Assembly (NCBI GenBank): GCA_947561585.1
Contig: CANNZV010000513.1
Location: forward strand, 248,001-312,000
Direction of reading: 5' to 3'
Source of the DNA: Caprella mutica
Lineage: Eukaryota; Arthropoda; Malacostraca; Amphipoda; Caprellidae
DNA length: 64,000 nucleotides
The notes below the pieces were generated by a model. The model made no database searches. It saw only the letters and a list, made by a program, of their open reading frames with translations, and was not told the DNA's origin. The position numbers were made by a program, and so were the translations under genes. This document shows, one piece after another, positions 1 through 12,444 of this stretch (the first letter of the stretch is position 1; each line of letters opens with the position of its first letter).

Positions 1-1831
1 CACATTACAAAACCTATAAATACTCTGTACAATTTGTCAAATATTCATAACTCATTACCTAATGCTGTTTATTTAAGGTGATTAAGGTGATTAAGGTGAT
101 TAAGGTGATTAAGGTTTTCTTAGAAGTGAGCCGCATTGCAATGAATCGGATATTGCTTTCTGGTTAGGAAACAGTCTTAAGGCTTCTTTGCACAAGTCAG
201 AGATCCGGTAAGTGATAGTCCGTTGATAGAAAATATATGTCCGTTGAAATTAAAGAAACCATACATTTTTTTTCACTGGCACTGTAGCACTGAGAGGAGA
301 CGGACCGGAACGTCTCGGACAAATCCTGACATGTGTAAAGAATCCTTAAAAGACATCCAAAGCAAGTAAGTCTCTTAAAAATAATTTCACGAAGAAAATA
401 TGTCAAAGCTAACAAATTCCTTTAAAATAGGCTTATATATCTCTGTAAGTAGGACATCTCTTTTATATTTAATAAAAATAAGACCACAAAAGAAAAAAAA
501 AGGACAGGTTGTCTTATAAACAATTAATAAATATATCCATCATGAATTCAAAATAGCCTTCATTTTATTTAAAATTACTCCTCAGGTATAAAAGCTTGGG
601 AAGGATACAAAAAGTTAATGGTCACAAAAAGATACTATCCTAGATTTTGCCCAAAAGGTTTCAGAGAAGTGTCACCGTCTGACAGATATTAAAGATAGAC
701 GTCCAGATTGTCGGTCGCCAGACGAAACTGTTACCAGAAGAAGATCTATTTAAACTTCATCCCTTTCCATTTATTCATTTTGCAATGAAAATGATATCCA
801 TGGGATCTTGTTTTTTTCTAGTGATTCGGATTATTTTAAAATTTATAGGAAGGGAATAGTTTTCAAAGGTTTTTGGTTCAAGTACCAATTTTCTTGATCC
901 AATTAATAATAATTTTGGTATTTTCGAATTTGAGTTCCATTTGAAATGGAATTTAATAAATTTCAGACAGTTTAATATCTTTTTATCCAATTGATGTCAA
1001 TTCAAATAAAATAATAATTTTACTAATTTCAAACCATAAGATTAAAGAAAAGAATGAATTTATTTCGTGTTCTATTTAATATTTATTTAATGTATAACTG
1101 TATATATGTACAAATAAATTACCTGCATTAATTATCTTCTAATAAAGGAAAATGTTTTCTCTATTTCAACCAGCAACACAAAGAATAAAGATAATATTAT
1201 TATACGAAATGAAATAATTTAGAAATCACTGAAACGTATAATTTAAATTCGACTTAGATTATTTTTGTCTAAGTTAGACAAAAGATAAGAAAATTGTTGA
1301 ATAAGAATTCCAGATACAAATAATAACAGTTATACCTATTCATTTTCAGTTGGAAATACGTCAGTGACAAACATAGCCGGCCGGCTTCACGTTATAAATA
1401 AACAACTTAAATTCATATAGAACCATTTATAGCTCTACCATATATATACTACATAAATCAATATATTATTCTGTTTCTAATCAAAATATTATTTGACTGA
1501 AGTTAATTTTCAGGTCACGGCTGATAATCTAAAATTAATCCCTATTCCAATAACATCTTTTAATTAAATCCGAGACTTTTCCAAGATGATATTTGAGTTG
1601 CTCTAATTATTGAAAACAAATCCTTCTTTGTTCCACCTGAATGACTTCATGAAGTTTTCTCTAACTTCAGTCCTTTTCGATTTTAATGAAAGTGAAAAGT
1701 TAGGAAGTTCTGTGGCAGCTGCCGATAATAGTTCCTAATACTCAAACAAAAACAGAGCGACAGATGATGATTAGGAGTTTGAAAGATATATTCTTTCACC
1801 ACAACTGTTAATATAGCTAGGAAAAACAGAT
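1..1831. other. AT-rich intergenic DNA, no gene seen
   Basis: No open frame with protein-like composition is visible on either strand. The only structure is a short 10-bp tandem repeat (GATTAAGGTG, about four copies, near 77-114). The short open frames here look like chance products of AT-rich sequence. Confidence 0.6.
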
Positions 1832-2241
1832 CTAGTGAAGAATTGTTCTGTAGTACTGGATATCTACTGAAGTACCGCTCTGTGGAAGTACAGATCTACT
1901 GAAATGCTGCTCTGTGGAAGTACAGATCTTCTGAAGTACTGCTCTGTGGGAGTGCTCTACTGAAGTACCGTTCTGTGGGAGTAAAGATCTACAAAAATAC
2001 TGCTTAATGGGAGTACAGATCTACTGAAGTACTGCTCTGTGGGAGTAAATATCTACTGAAATACTGCTCTGTGGGAGTAAATATCTACTGAAATACTGCT
2101 CTGTGGGAGTAAATATCTACTGAAATACTGCTCTGTGGGAGTACAGATCTACAGAATTACCGCTCCATGGGAGTACAGATTTAGTGAATTACTGTATTTT
2201 GGAAGTCCAAATGTAGTGAAATACTGCTCTATGAAATTTAC
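1832..2241. repeat. 32-bp minisatellite, about 13 units
   Basis: Units of the form CTACTGAAATACTGCTCTGT followed by GGGAGTAAATAT repeat head to tail with point differences (ACAGAT or AAATAT at the unit end). One unit near 1927-1955 is shortened. Divergence is greatest at both edges, as expected when exchange homogenises the middle of an array. Confidence 0.9.
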
Positions 2242-2904
2242 GTATGATCGTAGCACAGATCAATTTTTAGAACAGTTCTAACTAGTTGTATATTGATCTT
2301 TGTTATAACTTTCAAATTCTTTTTCAATAAATATAATTAATATTAACAACACATTTTTCTCAAACAACGATCTATTTATGGTACCTAGAACAAATCTTCA
2401 TGAATGCAATTCCTTGACAGCGCAAGATTTATGCCATGTCATTGAACAAAAGCACAAAAATTCAAATGATAAATAAATATAGGTACTATTTAAAACTGAA
2501 GTATTTTCAAAGTATCATAATATCAAATAAAGAATTATTATAGAAATGAGTATATTACAAAATATAAATTGTTCAATATTGGGGGATAAATTGTTGCAAA
2601 CATTTTACAATAAAATATTCTACAATTACATTTTCTTAAGAAATTCATACCATTCTTTCCTGGTGAAATATTACATCACATTGCAACTTTAATTCTGAGT
2701 TCTGGATAGATGGTCTGGTGTTCTGTCTCAATTAATGGAACAACTCATGGATATAAATTGCCAATAAATCGCAAACTACACTTTCCTTACTTTGTAATTT
2801 GCATGAAAATTAATAATGAGCTCCGTTGAGTTCAGTTTGGTGTTTATCAATGAAGAGCTGGAGGAATTTGTCAGACTGAGTAGATTAGTTGAGTTATGGG
2901 TGAA
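2242..2904. other. AT-rich spacer between two minisatellites
   Basis: No gene, RNA or transposon end recognised. There are no long open frames. Confidence 0.5.
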
Positions 2905-5596
2905 CGGTATTAGGGAGGATATTAACGGTAGAATAGAGGTGTTAGGAGGATATTAACGGTAGAATAGAGGTGTTAGGAGGATATTAACGGTAGAATAGAG
3001 GTGATAGGAGGGTATTAACGGTAGAATAGAGGTGATAGGAGGATATTAAAGGTAGAATAGAGGTGATAGGAGGATATTAACGGTAGAATAGAGGTGATAG
3101 GAGGGTATTAACGGTAGAATAGAGGTGTTTGGAGGGTATTAACGGTAGAATAGAGGTGTTAGGAGGATATTAACGGTAGAATAGAGGTGTTAGGAGGATA
3201 TTAACGGTAGAATAGAGGTGATAGGAGGGTATTAACGGTAGAATAGAGGTGATAGGAGGATATTAAAGGTAGAATAGAGGTGATAGGAGGATATTAACGG
3301 TAGAATAGAGGTGATAGGAGGGTATTAACGGTAGAATAGAGGTGTTTGGAGGGTATTAACGGTAGAATAGAGGTGTTAGGAGGGTATTAACGGTAGAATA
3401 GAGGTGATAGGAGGATATTAACGGTAGAATAGAGGTGTTAGGAGGGTATTAACGGTAGAATAGAGNNNNNNNNNNNNNNNNNNNNNNNNTAGAATAGAGG
3501 TGTTTGGAGGGTATTAACGGTAGAATAGAGGTGTTAGGAGGGTATTAACGGTAGAATAGAGGTGATAGGAGGATATTAACGGTAGAATAGAGGTGTTAGG
3601 AGGATATTAACGGTAGAATAGAGGTGATAGGAGGATATTAACGGTAGAATAGAGGTGATAGGAGGGTATTAACGGTAGAATAGAGGTGATAGGAGGGTAT
3701 TAACGGTAGAATAGAGGTGTTTGGAGGGTATTAACGGTAGAATAGAGGTGATAGGAGGGTATTAACGGTAGAATAGAGGTGTTAGGAGGATATTAACGGT
3801 AGAATAGAGGTGTTAGGAGGATATTAACGGTAGAATAGAGGTGATAGGAGGATATTAACGGTAGAATAGAGGTGATAGGAGGGTATTAACGGTAGAATAG
3901 AGGTGATAGGAGGGTATTAACGGTAGAATAGAGGTGTTTGGAGGGTATTAACGGTAGAATAGAGGTGTTAGGAGGGTATTAACGGTAGAATAGAGGTGAT
4001 AGGAGGATATTAACGGTAGAATAGAGGTGTTAGGAGGATATTAACGGTAGAATAGAGGTGATAGGAGGATATTAACGGTAGAATAGAGGTGATAGGAGGA
4101 TATTAACGGTAGAATAGAGGTGTTAGGAGGGTACTTATGGTAGAATAGAGGTGATAGGAGGATATTAACGGTAAAATAGAGGTGTTAGGAGGGTATTAAA
4201 GGTAGAATAGAGGTGATAGGAGGATATTAACGGTAGAATAGAGGTGATAGGAGGATATTAACGGTAGAATAGAGGTGATAGGAGGATATTAACGGTAGAA
4301 TAGAGGTGTTAGGAGGGTACTAACGGTAGAATAGAGGTGATAGGAGGATATTAACGGTAAAATAGAGGTGTTAGGAGGGTATTAAAGGTAGAATAGAGGT
4401 GATAGGAGGATATTAACGGTAGAATAGAGGTGATAGGAGGATATTAACGGTAGAATAGAGGTGTTAGGAGGGTATTAACGGTAGAATAGAGGTGTTAGGA
4501 GGATATTAACGGTAGAATAGAGGTGATAGGAGGATATTAACGGTAAAATAGAGGTGTCAGGAGGATATTAACAGTAGAATAGAGGTGATAGGAGGATATT
4601 AACGGTAGAATAGAGGTGTTAGGAGGATATTAACGGTAGAATAGAGGTGATAGGAGGATATTAACGGTAGAATAGAGGTGTTAGGAGGGTACTAACGGTA
4701 GAATAGAGGTGATAGGAGGATATTAACGGTAAAATAGAGGTGTTAGGAGGGTATTAAAGGTAGAATAGAGGTGATAGGAGGATATTAACGGTAGAATAGA
4801 GGTGATAGGAGGATATTAACGGTAGAATAGAGGTGTTAGGAGGGTACTAACGGTAGAATAGAGGTGATAGGAGGATATTAACGGTAAAATAGAGGTGTCA
4901 GGAGGATATTAACAGTAGAATAGAGGTGATAGGAGGATATTAACGGTAGAATAGAGGTGTTAGGAGGATATTAACAGTAGAATAGAGGTGATAGGAGGAT
5001 ATTAACGGTAAAATAGAGGTGTTAGGAGGGTATTAAAGGTAGAATAGAGGTGATAGGAGGATATTAACGGTAGAATAGAGGTGTCAGGAGGATATTAACG
5101 GTAGAATAGAGGTGTTAGGAGGGTATTAACGGTAGAATAGAGGTGATAGGAGGATATTAACGGTAGAATAGAGGTGTTAGGAGGGTATTAACGGTAGAAT
5201 AGAGGTGTCAGAGGATATTAACGGTAGAATAGAGGTGTTAGGAGGATATTAACGGTAGAATAGAGGTGTTAGGAGGGTATTAACGGTAGAATAGAGGTGT
5301 TAGGAGGGTATTAACGGTAGAATAGAGGTGTTAGGAGGATATTAAAGGTAGAATAGAGGTGATAGGAGGGTATTAAAGGTAGAATAGAGGTGTTAGGAGG
5401 GTATTAACGGTAGAATAGAGGTGTTAGGAGGGTATTAACGGTAGAATAGAGGTGTTACGAGGATATTAACGGTAGAATAGAGGTGATAGGAGGATATTAA
5501 CGGTAGAATAGAGGTGTTAGGAGGGTATTAACGGTAGAATAGAGGTGTTACGAGGATATTAACGATAGAATAGAGGTGATAGGAGGATATTAACGG
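2905..5596. repeat. 31-bp minisatellite, about 86 units, with an assembly gap
   Basis: The unit is GTGTTAGGAGGATATTAACG followed by GTAGAATAGAG (31 bp). Variants occur at a few fixed positions: GTGTTAGG, GTGATAGG, GTGTTTGG and GTGTCAGG; GGATATT or GGGTATT; TTAACGG or TTAAAGG; GTAGAAT or GTAAAAT. The variants recur in blocks, so the array has higher-order structure. A run of 24 N at 3466-3489 sits inside the array, so the true copy number is probably unknown. No long open frame crosses it because 31 is not a multiple of three and the units contain stops. Confidence 0.95.
3466..3489. other. assembly gap (24 N)
   Basis: N run inside the 31-bp array. The phase across the gap would need 21 bases (or 52, and so on), not 24, so the gap length is an estimate rather than a measured distance. 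Confidence 0.95.
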
Positions 5597-6118
5597 GAAA
5601 AAAAGTATTTTATGATATATATATAGAACAAATAAAATGAGTTTTTCGATAATCAAATAAAAGATTATCGAAAAAGTAGATACAAAATCATAGTTTGTGA
5701 CCTAAAAATCATTAAAGAAATTAATAGTCAATTGGCATAACTATTTTATTATTTTCAACTTCATTCTATTTAAACAATATTCGAGACTTGAAGTCAATGA
5801 ACTTTAAATAAATTAATATCAAAAATAAAATTCTTAATAGGAAAGTAAAATTGTCGAATGGTGAGAGATTTTTCTCATTGTTTGAAGTACTTCATTTCGA
5901 ATTGGAATCAAACATTCAATTCCACACCTTTTTGAACAGGTGAATTAATTCAAATATTCTGTTTGAAGCCTTCGAAATAAATAAAGTACATGTTTTTTGT
6001 CAGTAAAAACATCATAAGCGTTAACAGATGGAGATTAAAAAGTACGTGAAAAATAAGTTAACTGAAATGCCAGTCCTGTGATACATTATTTTTAGTTAGT
6101 ATTTTAAAGTTAGAAAAA
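5597..6118. other. AT-rich spacer
   Basis: Sits between two tandem arrays. Apart from a short palindrome (TTTTTCGATAATC facing GATTATCGAAAAA, 5641-5671), nothing is recognised. Confidence 0.5.
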
Positions 6119-6474
6119 ACATCGAAATTATTCTCTAAAATAACAAAATTATTTACTAAAATATCAAAATTATTTACTAAAATAACAAAATTATTTACTA
6201 AAAACATCAAAATTATTCACTAAAACATCAAAATTATTCACTAAAACATCAAAATTATTTACTAAAACATCAAAATTATTTACTAAAATAACAAAATTAT
6301 TTACTAAAAACATCAAAATTATTCACTAAAACATCAAAATTATTTACTAAAACATCAAAATTATTTACTAAAATAACAAAATTATTTACTAAAATAACAA
6401 AATCATTTACTAAAATAACAAAATTATTTACTAAAAACATCAAAATTATTCACAAAACATCAAAATTATTTGTA
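6119..6474. repeat. 21-bp AT-rich tandem repeat, about 17 units
   Basis: Alternating units AAAATTATTTACTAAAATAA-C and AAAATTATTCACTAAAACAT-C. Some copies carry one extra A, giving 22 bp. The two unit types cluster in runs. Confidence 0.9.
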
Positions 6475-6848
6475 GCATTTAGAATTAGCTTACTATATTA
6501 GTCATCTTAATTGCGCATAAGTCTTTAAATAATGATAGTATTTCTACCTGCCTAAAGAGTAATGTTAGAATATTTCTTACGGAGTAATAAAAGATTTAAT
6601 GATATGTTTTTAAGACTTAGAATGCTTGTGGTTAGTTAATAGAGGCCAATGAGAATTAGTTAGACCACCAAAGCTATGGACGTAGTTTTAATTCATTAGT
6701 GAGCTCCGGTTAAGAACTTGGAGTATAAAAGACCTGGAAATGTATGACATAGTTGCTAGTCAGTTGTCAGTAACTTAGAGTCAGTATTTATAGAGGCTTA
6801 GAGGAAAATATGCTCGAGACCTATCTTTGGTCTGCCTTTGGCCCATTT

Positions 6849-7017
6849 CACTCTTGCGGTTTTTTTAAACCGCGGTAAGAAAATCTCATATTGAAATGTG
6901 TTCACACTTGCGTTTATTTAACGCTGAAGGTAAAATCACATCAAATATTTTCTTCAGCGATAAAAAAACGTATGTGTGAACATATTTTAAGATGAGCTTT
7001 TTTTAACGCAAGTGTGT
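6849..7017. mobile_element. foldback (hairpin) MITE-like element, about 170 bp
   Basis: The two halves are reverse complements. The outer tips CACTCTTGCGGTTTTTTT and CACACTTGCGTTAAAAAA pair, as do the inner arms around TGTTCACAC (about 6894-6928) and GTGTGAACA (about 6951-6986). There is no coding capacity. I could not define a target-site duplication. It directly abuts the 42-bp array. Confidence 0.6.
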
Positions 7018-7280
7018 AGTTCTATACCAGTCTCTAGTATCTGTGGATTATTGGATACATATTCTATACCAGTATCTATTATTTGTAGATTATTGGATAC
7101 ATATTCTATACCAGTCTCTAGTATCTGTAGATTATTGGATACATATTCTATACCAGTCTCTAGTATCTGTAGATTATTGGATACATATTCTATACCAGTC
7201 TCTAGTATCTGTAGATTATTGGATATATATTCTATACCAGTCTCTAGTATCTGTAGATTATTGGATACATATTCTATTAT
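7018..7280. repeat. 42-bp tandem repeat, about 6 units
   Basis: The unit begins TCTATACCAGTCTCTAGTAT and ends GGATACATAT. The period is a multiple of three, so two + strand frames stay open and read as 14-residue repeats (SIPVSSICRLLDTY). I interpret this as an array artefact, not a protein. Confidence 0.9.
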
Positions 7281-8893
7281 TAAAAAAATATTAATATATG
7301 ATGTAATACTTTTAAATATTAAATATAAGTGTAAAATTCTTTATTACTATAACATATTTCATGTACAAATTGATTAGAATTCTGTCACCAAATCAAAATG
7401 TAACAATACTTATTCTGATTAACAAACAACTAAAAGTGCTAAACATAACTACCTATTTAGTGACTGCAATTCTAACCTTGCACTTAAAAGTTTTAAGGAT
7501 TTCTTCTCCAGCCTTTACTCGATCACGACATACTAATTCGGTCTGATCACCTCATTAACTCGCTCTAGGAATACTAATCGGCCAGACCAACTCAAAGTAC
7601 TTTTGTACAACATTCTGTACAGGCTACAGCTTTGCTTTGTGCTATTTTCTACTTCTTTCGCTTTATATCTCCGCCTTCCTAAGATTTCTCTTGAAACATC
7701 ATGTATTAACCACTAAAATAACAAGGTATGTTTAAGTACTCAGTGATATGGTAGGTAATATAAACTAATTTAAATTCTTGCTTGAGAAATATTATGTCTT
7801 CACCTAATTCTAATTTTACGTGGAGCAACTTGACTTCAAACTAAGACTCACCTGATTTAACTGTATTATATATTCATTTATTAACATCGTTTGCAATTTA
7901 TCATTCCTTATTGGTGATTGAATTAGTAACACCATATTATTAATGATTGCTTTTATATCTTTTCTGAAACCTAATATGAAGAGAGGTCTTCTATAATTTC
8001 GTTCAAACTATTTACTAATTTTCTTAATTCCTACTTCTTTAGTCCGCCTTTCAAATTTTTCTCACTATATCAGTGTCAGTGAAGTCCGACTCTCAAGTTG
8101 ATCTAACTGATTACTCACTGGAAAAAGATTCAACATGAAAAAGCACGTCGATCTAAAGATCGGAAAAAGGTTGAACTTACTTTACTAATCCAGAAACCGA
8201 TTTCTGGAATGAAACCTTAACTTGGAAAAAAAAAACTAAATTTATATTATTTCTATGAAATCAGTCGGAATATTTTTCTTCATTTTCTAGAAATAAATAG
8301 AAATACTTTTTTTAGAAGCATTACATGCTAATAGTATTCTGATGGAATATTATATCAATGAAATATTAATTTGATATTTAAATGAAAAAATACTCAACTA
8401 TTTCAATGAAATACTTTTCATTACCATTCCAATAGTTCACTCCATCTCAATGAAATAGTATTCTAATTTCTAAAAGTGTCAGTCGTATCTCTTACAAAAG
8501 CTCTGGAATTCATTATTTAGAAAGCTGCTCTAAAGTGCTGGTGGAATATTTAAATGTTATGTATTTAGTTAAAACCTTCCGCGTGTTAATGAAGGGATAT
8601 AAAAGATGCTAGATTGAAAAGAAAATAAAGTAAAGGGTCTAAATAACATTCGTGTGTAATGGGTGGTAGAAAGATCTGATATGACTAAAGATAAATATTA
8701 AATGCAAGATATATCGTTTAGTTTATTAAATTATCAAAACTTTCACTAAAAATCAATCGTAATCATTGTTACATATATTTTTATACATAATTTTAAGATA
8801 GTTATAAAAATAATAGTTCCAATACATAACAATCGATAATTAATAATAATGATAAAACTTGTTCAATTTACGTTCCTAAGTTGTGCAGTATGT
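7281..8893. other. AT-rich intergenic DNA
   Basis: No gene recognised. Around 8260-8470 the motif AATGAAATA recurs irregularly (about 8357, 8396, 8410 and 8448), which may be a decayed tandem repeat. Confidence 0.5.
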
Positions 8894-8902
8894 ACAGTAT
8901 AT
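8894..8902. repeat. 9-bp target-site duplication, left
   Basis: ACAGTATAT immediately before the element tip GGTTCTAGG. It is repeated exactly at 9998-10006. Confidence 0.85.
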
Positions 8903-9997
8903 GGTTCTAGGACAACTCGCCGCCGGACAATTCGCTGCCGGACAACTCGCCGCGGACAATTTGCCGTGAGGCCAATTCACTGCTAGGAAAACTCGCAGCC
9001 AGGACAACTCGCCGCGTGATTTATGTTTTACCAGCGTATACATCTTTTACATATATTTAGAAATGTTTTAAATTTAAACAATGATTTGCTTCTATACGCT
9101 CAAAACTGACGTAAAACAGTAGTTGACAAATTTCATTATTTCAATTAATTAGTTTCTTTTGATATATCTGTTAGAATATTTCAAGCAGCAAAAAATGTTA
9201 GAACTATTTATATAAATTTAAAAGCATTTAATGTCTGCTTCGAAACGAAAGGCTTTTTAGTTGACGTCAAAAGGGAATTAAATACAAGGGACAGGAAGAA
9301 GAAGTCAAAAAGTAAAGTGACTCTTTAAACAAAGGCACCAACCACCAGTCGGTGTCAATGCTCATGGATGCAGAAAAGCTTCTTTGTGGATGCATTCGCT
9401 TACCAAGGAATGATATGAAAATGAACACAAGCACAGGTGACTGCACTCATGAATAGAAGAGGAAAATGAAGAGGTGATAGTAAATATAACTTATTAACCT
9501 ACATAAGATAAAAATCTAAGACTTCGTAGTTAGAGAACCTTCTATTTACACTGGTGTACTAGTTTAAAACAAAAGTACTTTTTATGAACCATTAAACGTA
9601 TTTAGAAGGCTCCCGAACTTGTTTTCTTTCCAATAACAAATTAATTTTAGCTTTAAAATACTTTCAAATAGGACGAATTAAATTTTATTGTTAATTTAGA
9701 ACACACACGAGAGTTATAACAACAAACGAGAGTTATAACAACAATATATTCAACTTTTGAAATGGAAAAGAAAACATTTTCAAATACTGTAATAACAATA
9801 ATAATTGATTTACAACACGCAGCTTATATTTAAATTATTTATTATATATAAATAGTGTATACGGCGGTAAAACATATATCACACGGCGAGTTGTTTTGGT
9901 GGCAAGTTGTCCTAGCGGCGAATTGTCCTAGCGGCGAGTTGTCCTCACGGCGAATTGTCCGGCAGCGAGTTGTCCGGTGGCGAGTTGTCCGGTCACC
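8903..9997. mobile_element. foldback DNA transposon, 1095 bp (MULE-like, non-autonomous)
   Basis: The terminal inverted repeats are built from short GC-rich tandem units of about 17 bp. The left arm (8903 to about 9027) repeats GGACAACTCGCCG-type units and the right arm (about 9884-9997) repeats CGGCGAGTTGTCC-type units. The outer tips are GGTTCTAGGACAACTCGCC on the left and, reading inward on the other strand, GGTGACCGGACAACTCGCC on the right. The element is bounded by a perfect 9-bp duplication. The 850-bp interior is AT-rich, with a slightly more GC-rich stretch at 9290-9480, and contains no recognisable transposase. A 9-bp duplication with long repeat-filled inverted termini is typical of Mutator-like foldback elements; the superfamily assignment is inference. 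Confidence 0.85.
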
Positions 9998-10006
9998 ACA
10001 GTATAT
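9998..10006. repeat. 9-bp target-site duplication, right
   Basis: ACAGTATAT, identical to 8894-8902. Confidence 0.85.
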
Positions 10007-11626
10007 GTACTGACGCAACTGCCAGCCAGCCTTTCACTTTAAACAGTATTGTATTTTTTTACGAATAAATTGTTTCATAATATATTAATAATTTGTATTT
10101 CTAGTAAGAAACTGTTTAATGAATATCGTAGATATCTTTCTAAACACTTTTTTCAATAGTCAGGCTTTAAATTAGATTAGGAACGAGTACTATTCAGGAT
10201 TGCCTAGATATTTCTGTGGAAATATGTGCGGAGTAGAGGGTTTAGCCGAAATTTTGATATTCGGGTCACTCACTCATCAGACGTTCGAAACCCAAAACCG
10301 ACGAATATTCAAGTACAGATTACATACTAACAATAATTTTCACGTGCCCAAAAAATGTTCGCGTGCCCACTTCTGAATCTGTATACCAATTGTACTCACA
10401 AATATTCATCATATTTTTCTTTAAATTATGTTTCTGTCTTTTTTGTAAATATTCTAATGAATTTAGCCTAGATAGAAATAGATGCTAGAATAATTAATTG
10501 AAACGAGTAAAAATATTAGTTATTTTATACCAGTTTCTTACGATGTTTCACATCTCTATAATTAATACATTAAATTCAAACTCAGAACTCCATTCAGTTT
10601 TTCCGAGAAAATAATTACCATCACGTGATATTCTCCACGGAATCAATATTGCAATGCTTTATTGTTCACTAATTTTATTATCAAACTTTATTGAGAGGAG
10701 AAAAATGTAATTATAAATTAATGCTCCCACGTGTTGTGTTGATGAATTAAATGGAAAAATACATCCCCTCATAATCATTCAAAAGAATTATTATTCTGTT
10801 AAAAAAGTCCTTGATATTTTCCTTTGTACCTTTCCTTGGTTATTAGAATATGGTAAATTATTGATGTTTTATATATACATATAATATTTATAAAAAATAC
10901 AATATATTATATATGTAATATACATGTATATAATGAAAGGAAATGTGCAATTTAAAATAACAATAAAAGGAAATGGAATTATATTTATAAAGAAATACAA
11001 TTCCCTTCTCATTATCAGTACATTTTACTTCATATCCTTTAATTCATATTTTCAATATAATTTCCTTAAGATTCAATAATAATTATTATTGCAGGAAGGT
11101 AAATGAAATTTTCTGAGTGATTACCCTAGACTTAATTTAAAATATTAACAAAAATAAGTAAAATGTTGAGTGTTCATTTATTTGTGTCGCTCATCCTAAA
11201 CATAGTTTACACTAGCAATACTAATTAATTGGTTAAAAGCATCAGTACATTAGTAATTAAACTCCTTTATATCAAATGAAAGTTATAATAAAATTCCTAC
11301 CAATGCATTTTTTTATGTCGATATTCAGTATAATACTAATTCTAATCTTTACAATTTGACTAATTCTCTCAAAGATTTCACATAATGTAAAATATGAGAA
11401 CGATTATGATTTTTATATACAATATGAAAAAGAAATCACAGAATTACATATTATGCATATTATGGTGGAATGTAAATAATGTAGATTCAAGGCAGTGGAT
11501 ACATTTTTTGCAGACACACTGTATAAAAAAATTATCTAAGCAAATTTGTATGCAAAAGTACAGTTTCTAAGTACATTACAGGTTGTTTTATATCAATGTC
11601 ATCTTGCAGTACAATAAGTACCAGGA
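10007..11626. other. AT-rich intergenic DNA
   Basis: No gene found. 10860-10935 is a dense TA-rich stretch with many short palindromes. Confidence 0.5.
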
Positions 11627-12037
11627 TATTGTAACACTGTGCTCTCTGACAGTTATTGTAACACTGTGCTCTATGACAGTTATTGTAACACTGTGCTCTA
11701 TGACAGTTATTGTAACACTGTGCTCTCTGACAGTTATTGTAACACTGTGCTCTCTGATAGTTATTGTAACACTGTGCTCTATGACAGTTATTGTAACACT
11801 GTGCTCTATGACAGTTATTGTAACACTGTGCTCTATGACAGTTATTGTAACACTGTGCTCTCTGACAGTTATTGTAACACTGTGCTCTCTGATAGTTATT
11901 GTAACACTGTGCTCTATGACAGTTATTGTAACACTGTGCTCTATGACAGTTATTGTAACACTGTGCTCTCTGATAGTTATTGTAACACTGTGCTATCTGA
12001 CAGTTATTGTAACACTGTGCTCTCTGACAGTTATTGT
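11627..12037. repeat. 27-bp tandem repeat, about 15 units
   Basis: The unit is CACTGTGCTCTCTGACAGTT followed by ATTGTAA. CTCTCTGACAG, CTCTATGACAG and CTCTCTGATAG variants alternate in blocks. The 27-bp period keeps + strand frames open (186 and 155 codons, reading as nine-residue repeats). No protein is inferred. Confidence 0.95.
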
Positions 12038-12156
12038 TTCACTCGTCAAAGTTTACAGCATTTTTATGGCAGCTTTGAGGCAGTTTACAGTAGTATTTAT
12101 CTATAAATTTTCAGGAAATTTTTTTCCAGAAATTTTGAAATAATATTCTCCTAAAT

Positions 12157-12444
12157 AGGGGAAGTTCCGAGTTATCGGACGATTCCAAATTTTTGGACAC
12201 GTATGAAAATTTATATGATTTTTATCATTAAAATCTCTTTGTAATTTGTTTATTATTTAAGTAAATATTATTATACTAATTTATTATAATCTCACTTGTT
12301 GTTTGATGTTTCTAGGTTCATGATATTATAACTATTTCTGTATTAGAAATTATGCTTAAATGGTATAATATATACATCAATTCTATTTAACGAGAAATCT
12401 ATCAACAGCGACCAAATTCAATAATAAATGTTACATAACCTCTA
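12157..12444. repeat. solo end of a TA-target MITE plus AT-rich flank
   Basis: GGGGAAGTTCCGAGTTATCGG, following TA at 12155-12156, resembles the tips of the hairpin MITE at 42196-42394 and the related element at 38088-38283. The partner end is not obvious; the matching outward end at 13530-13552 could belong to it or to a separate copy. Confidence 0.4.

Noticed and set aside
11583..12143. 186- and 155-codon frames with a nine-residue repeat
   Set aside because: 27-bp minisatellite artefact.
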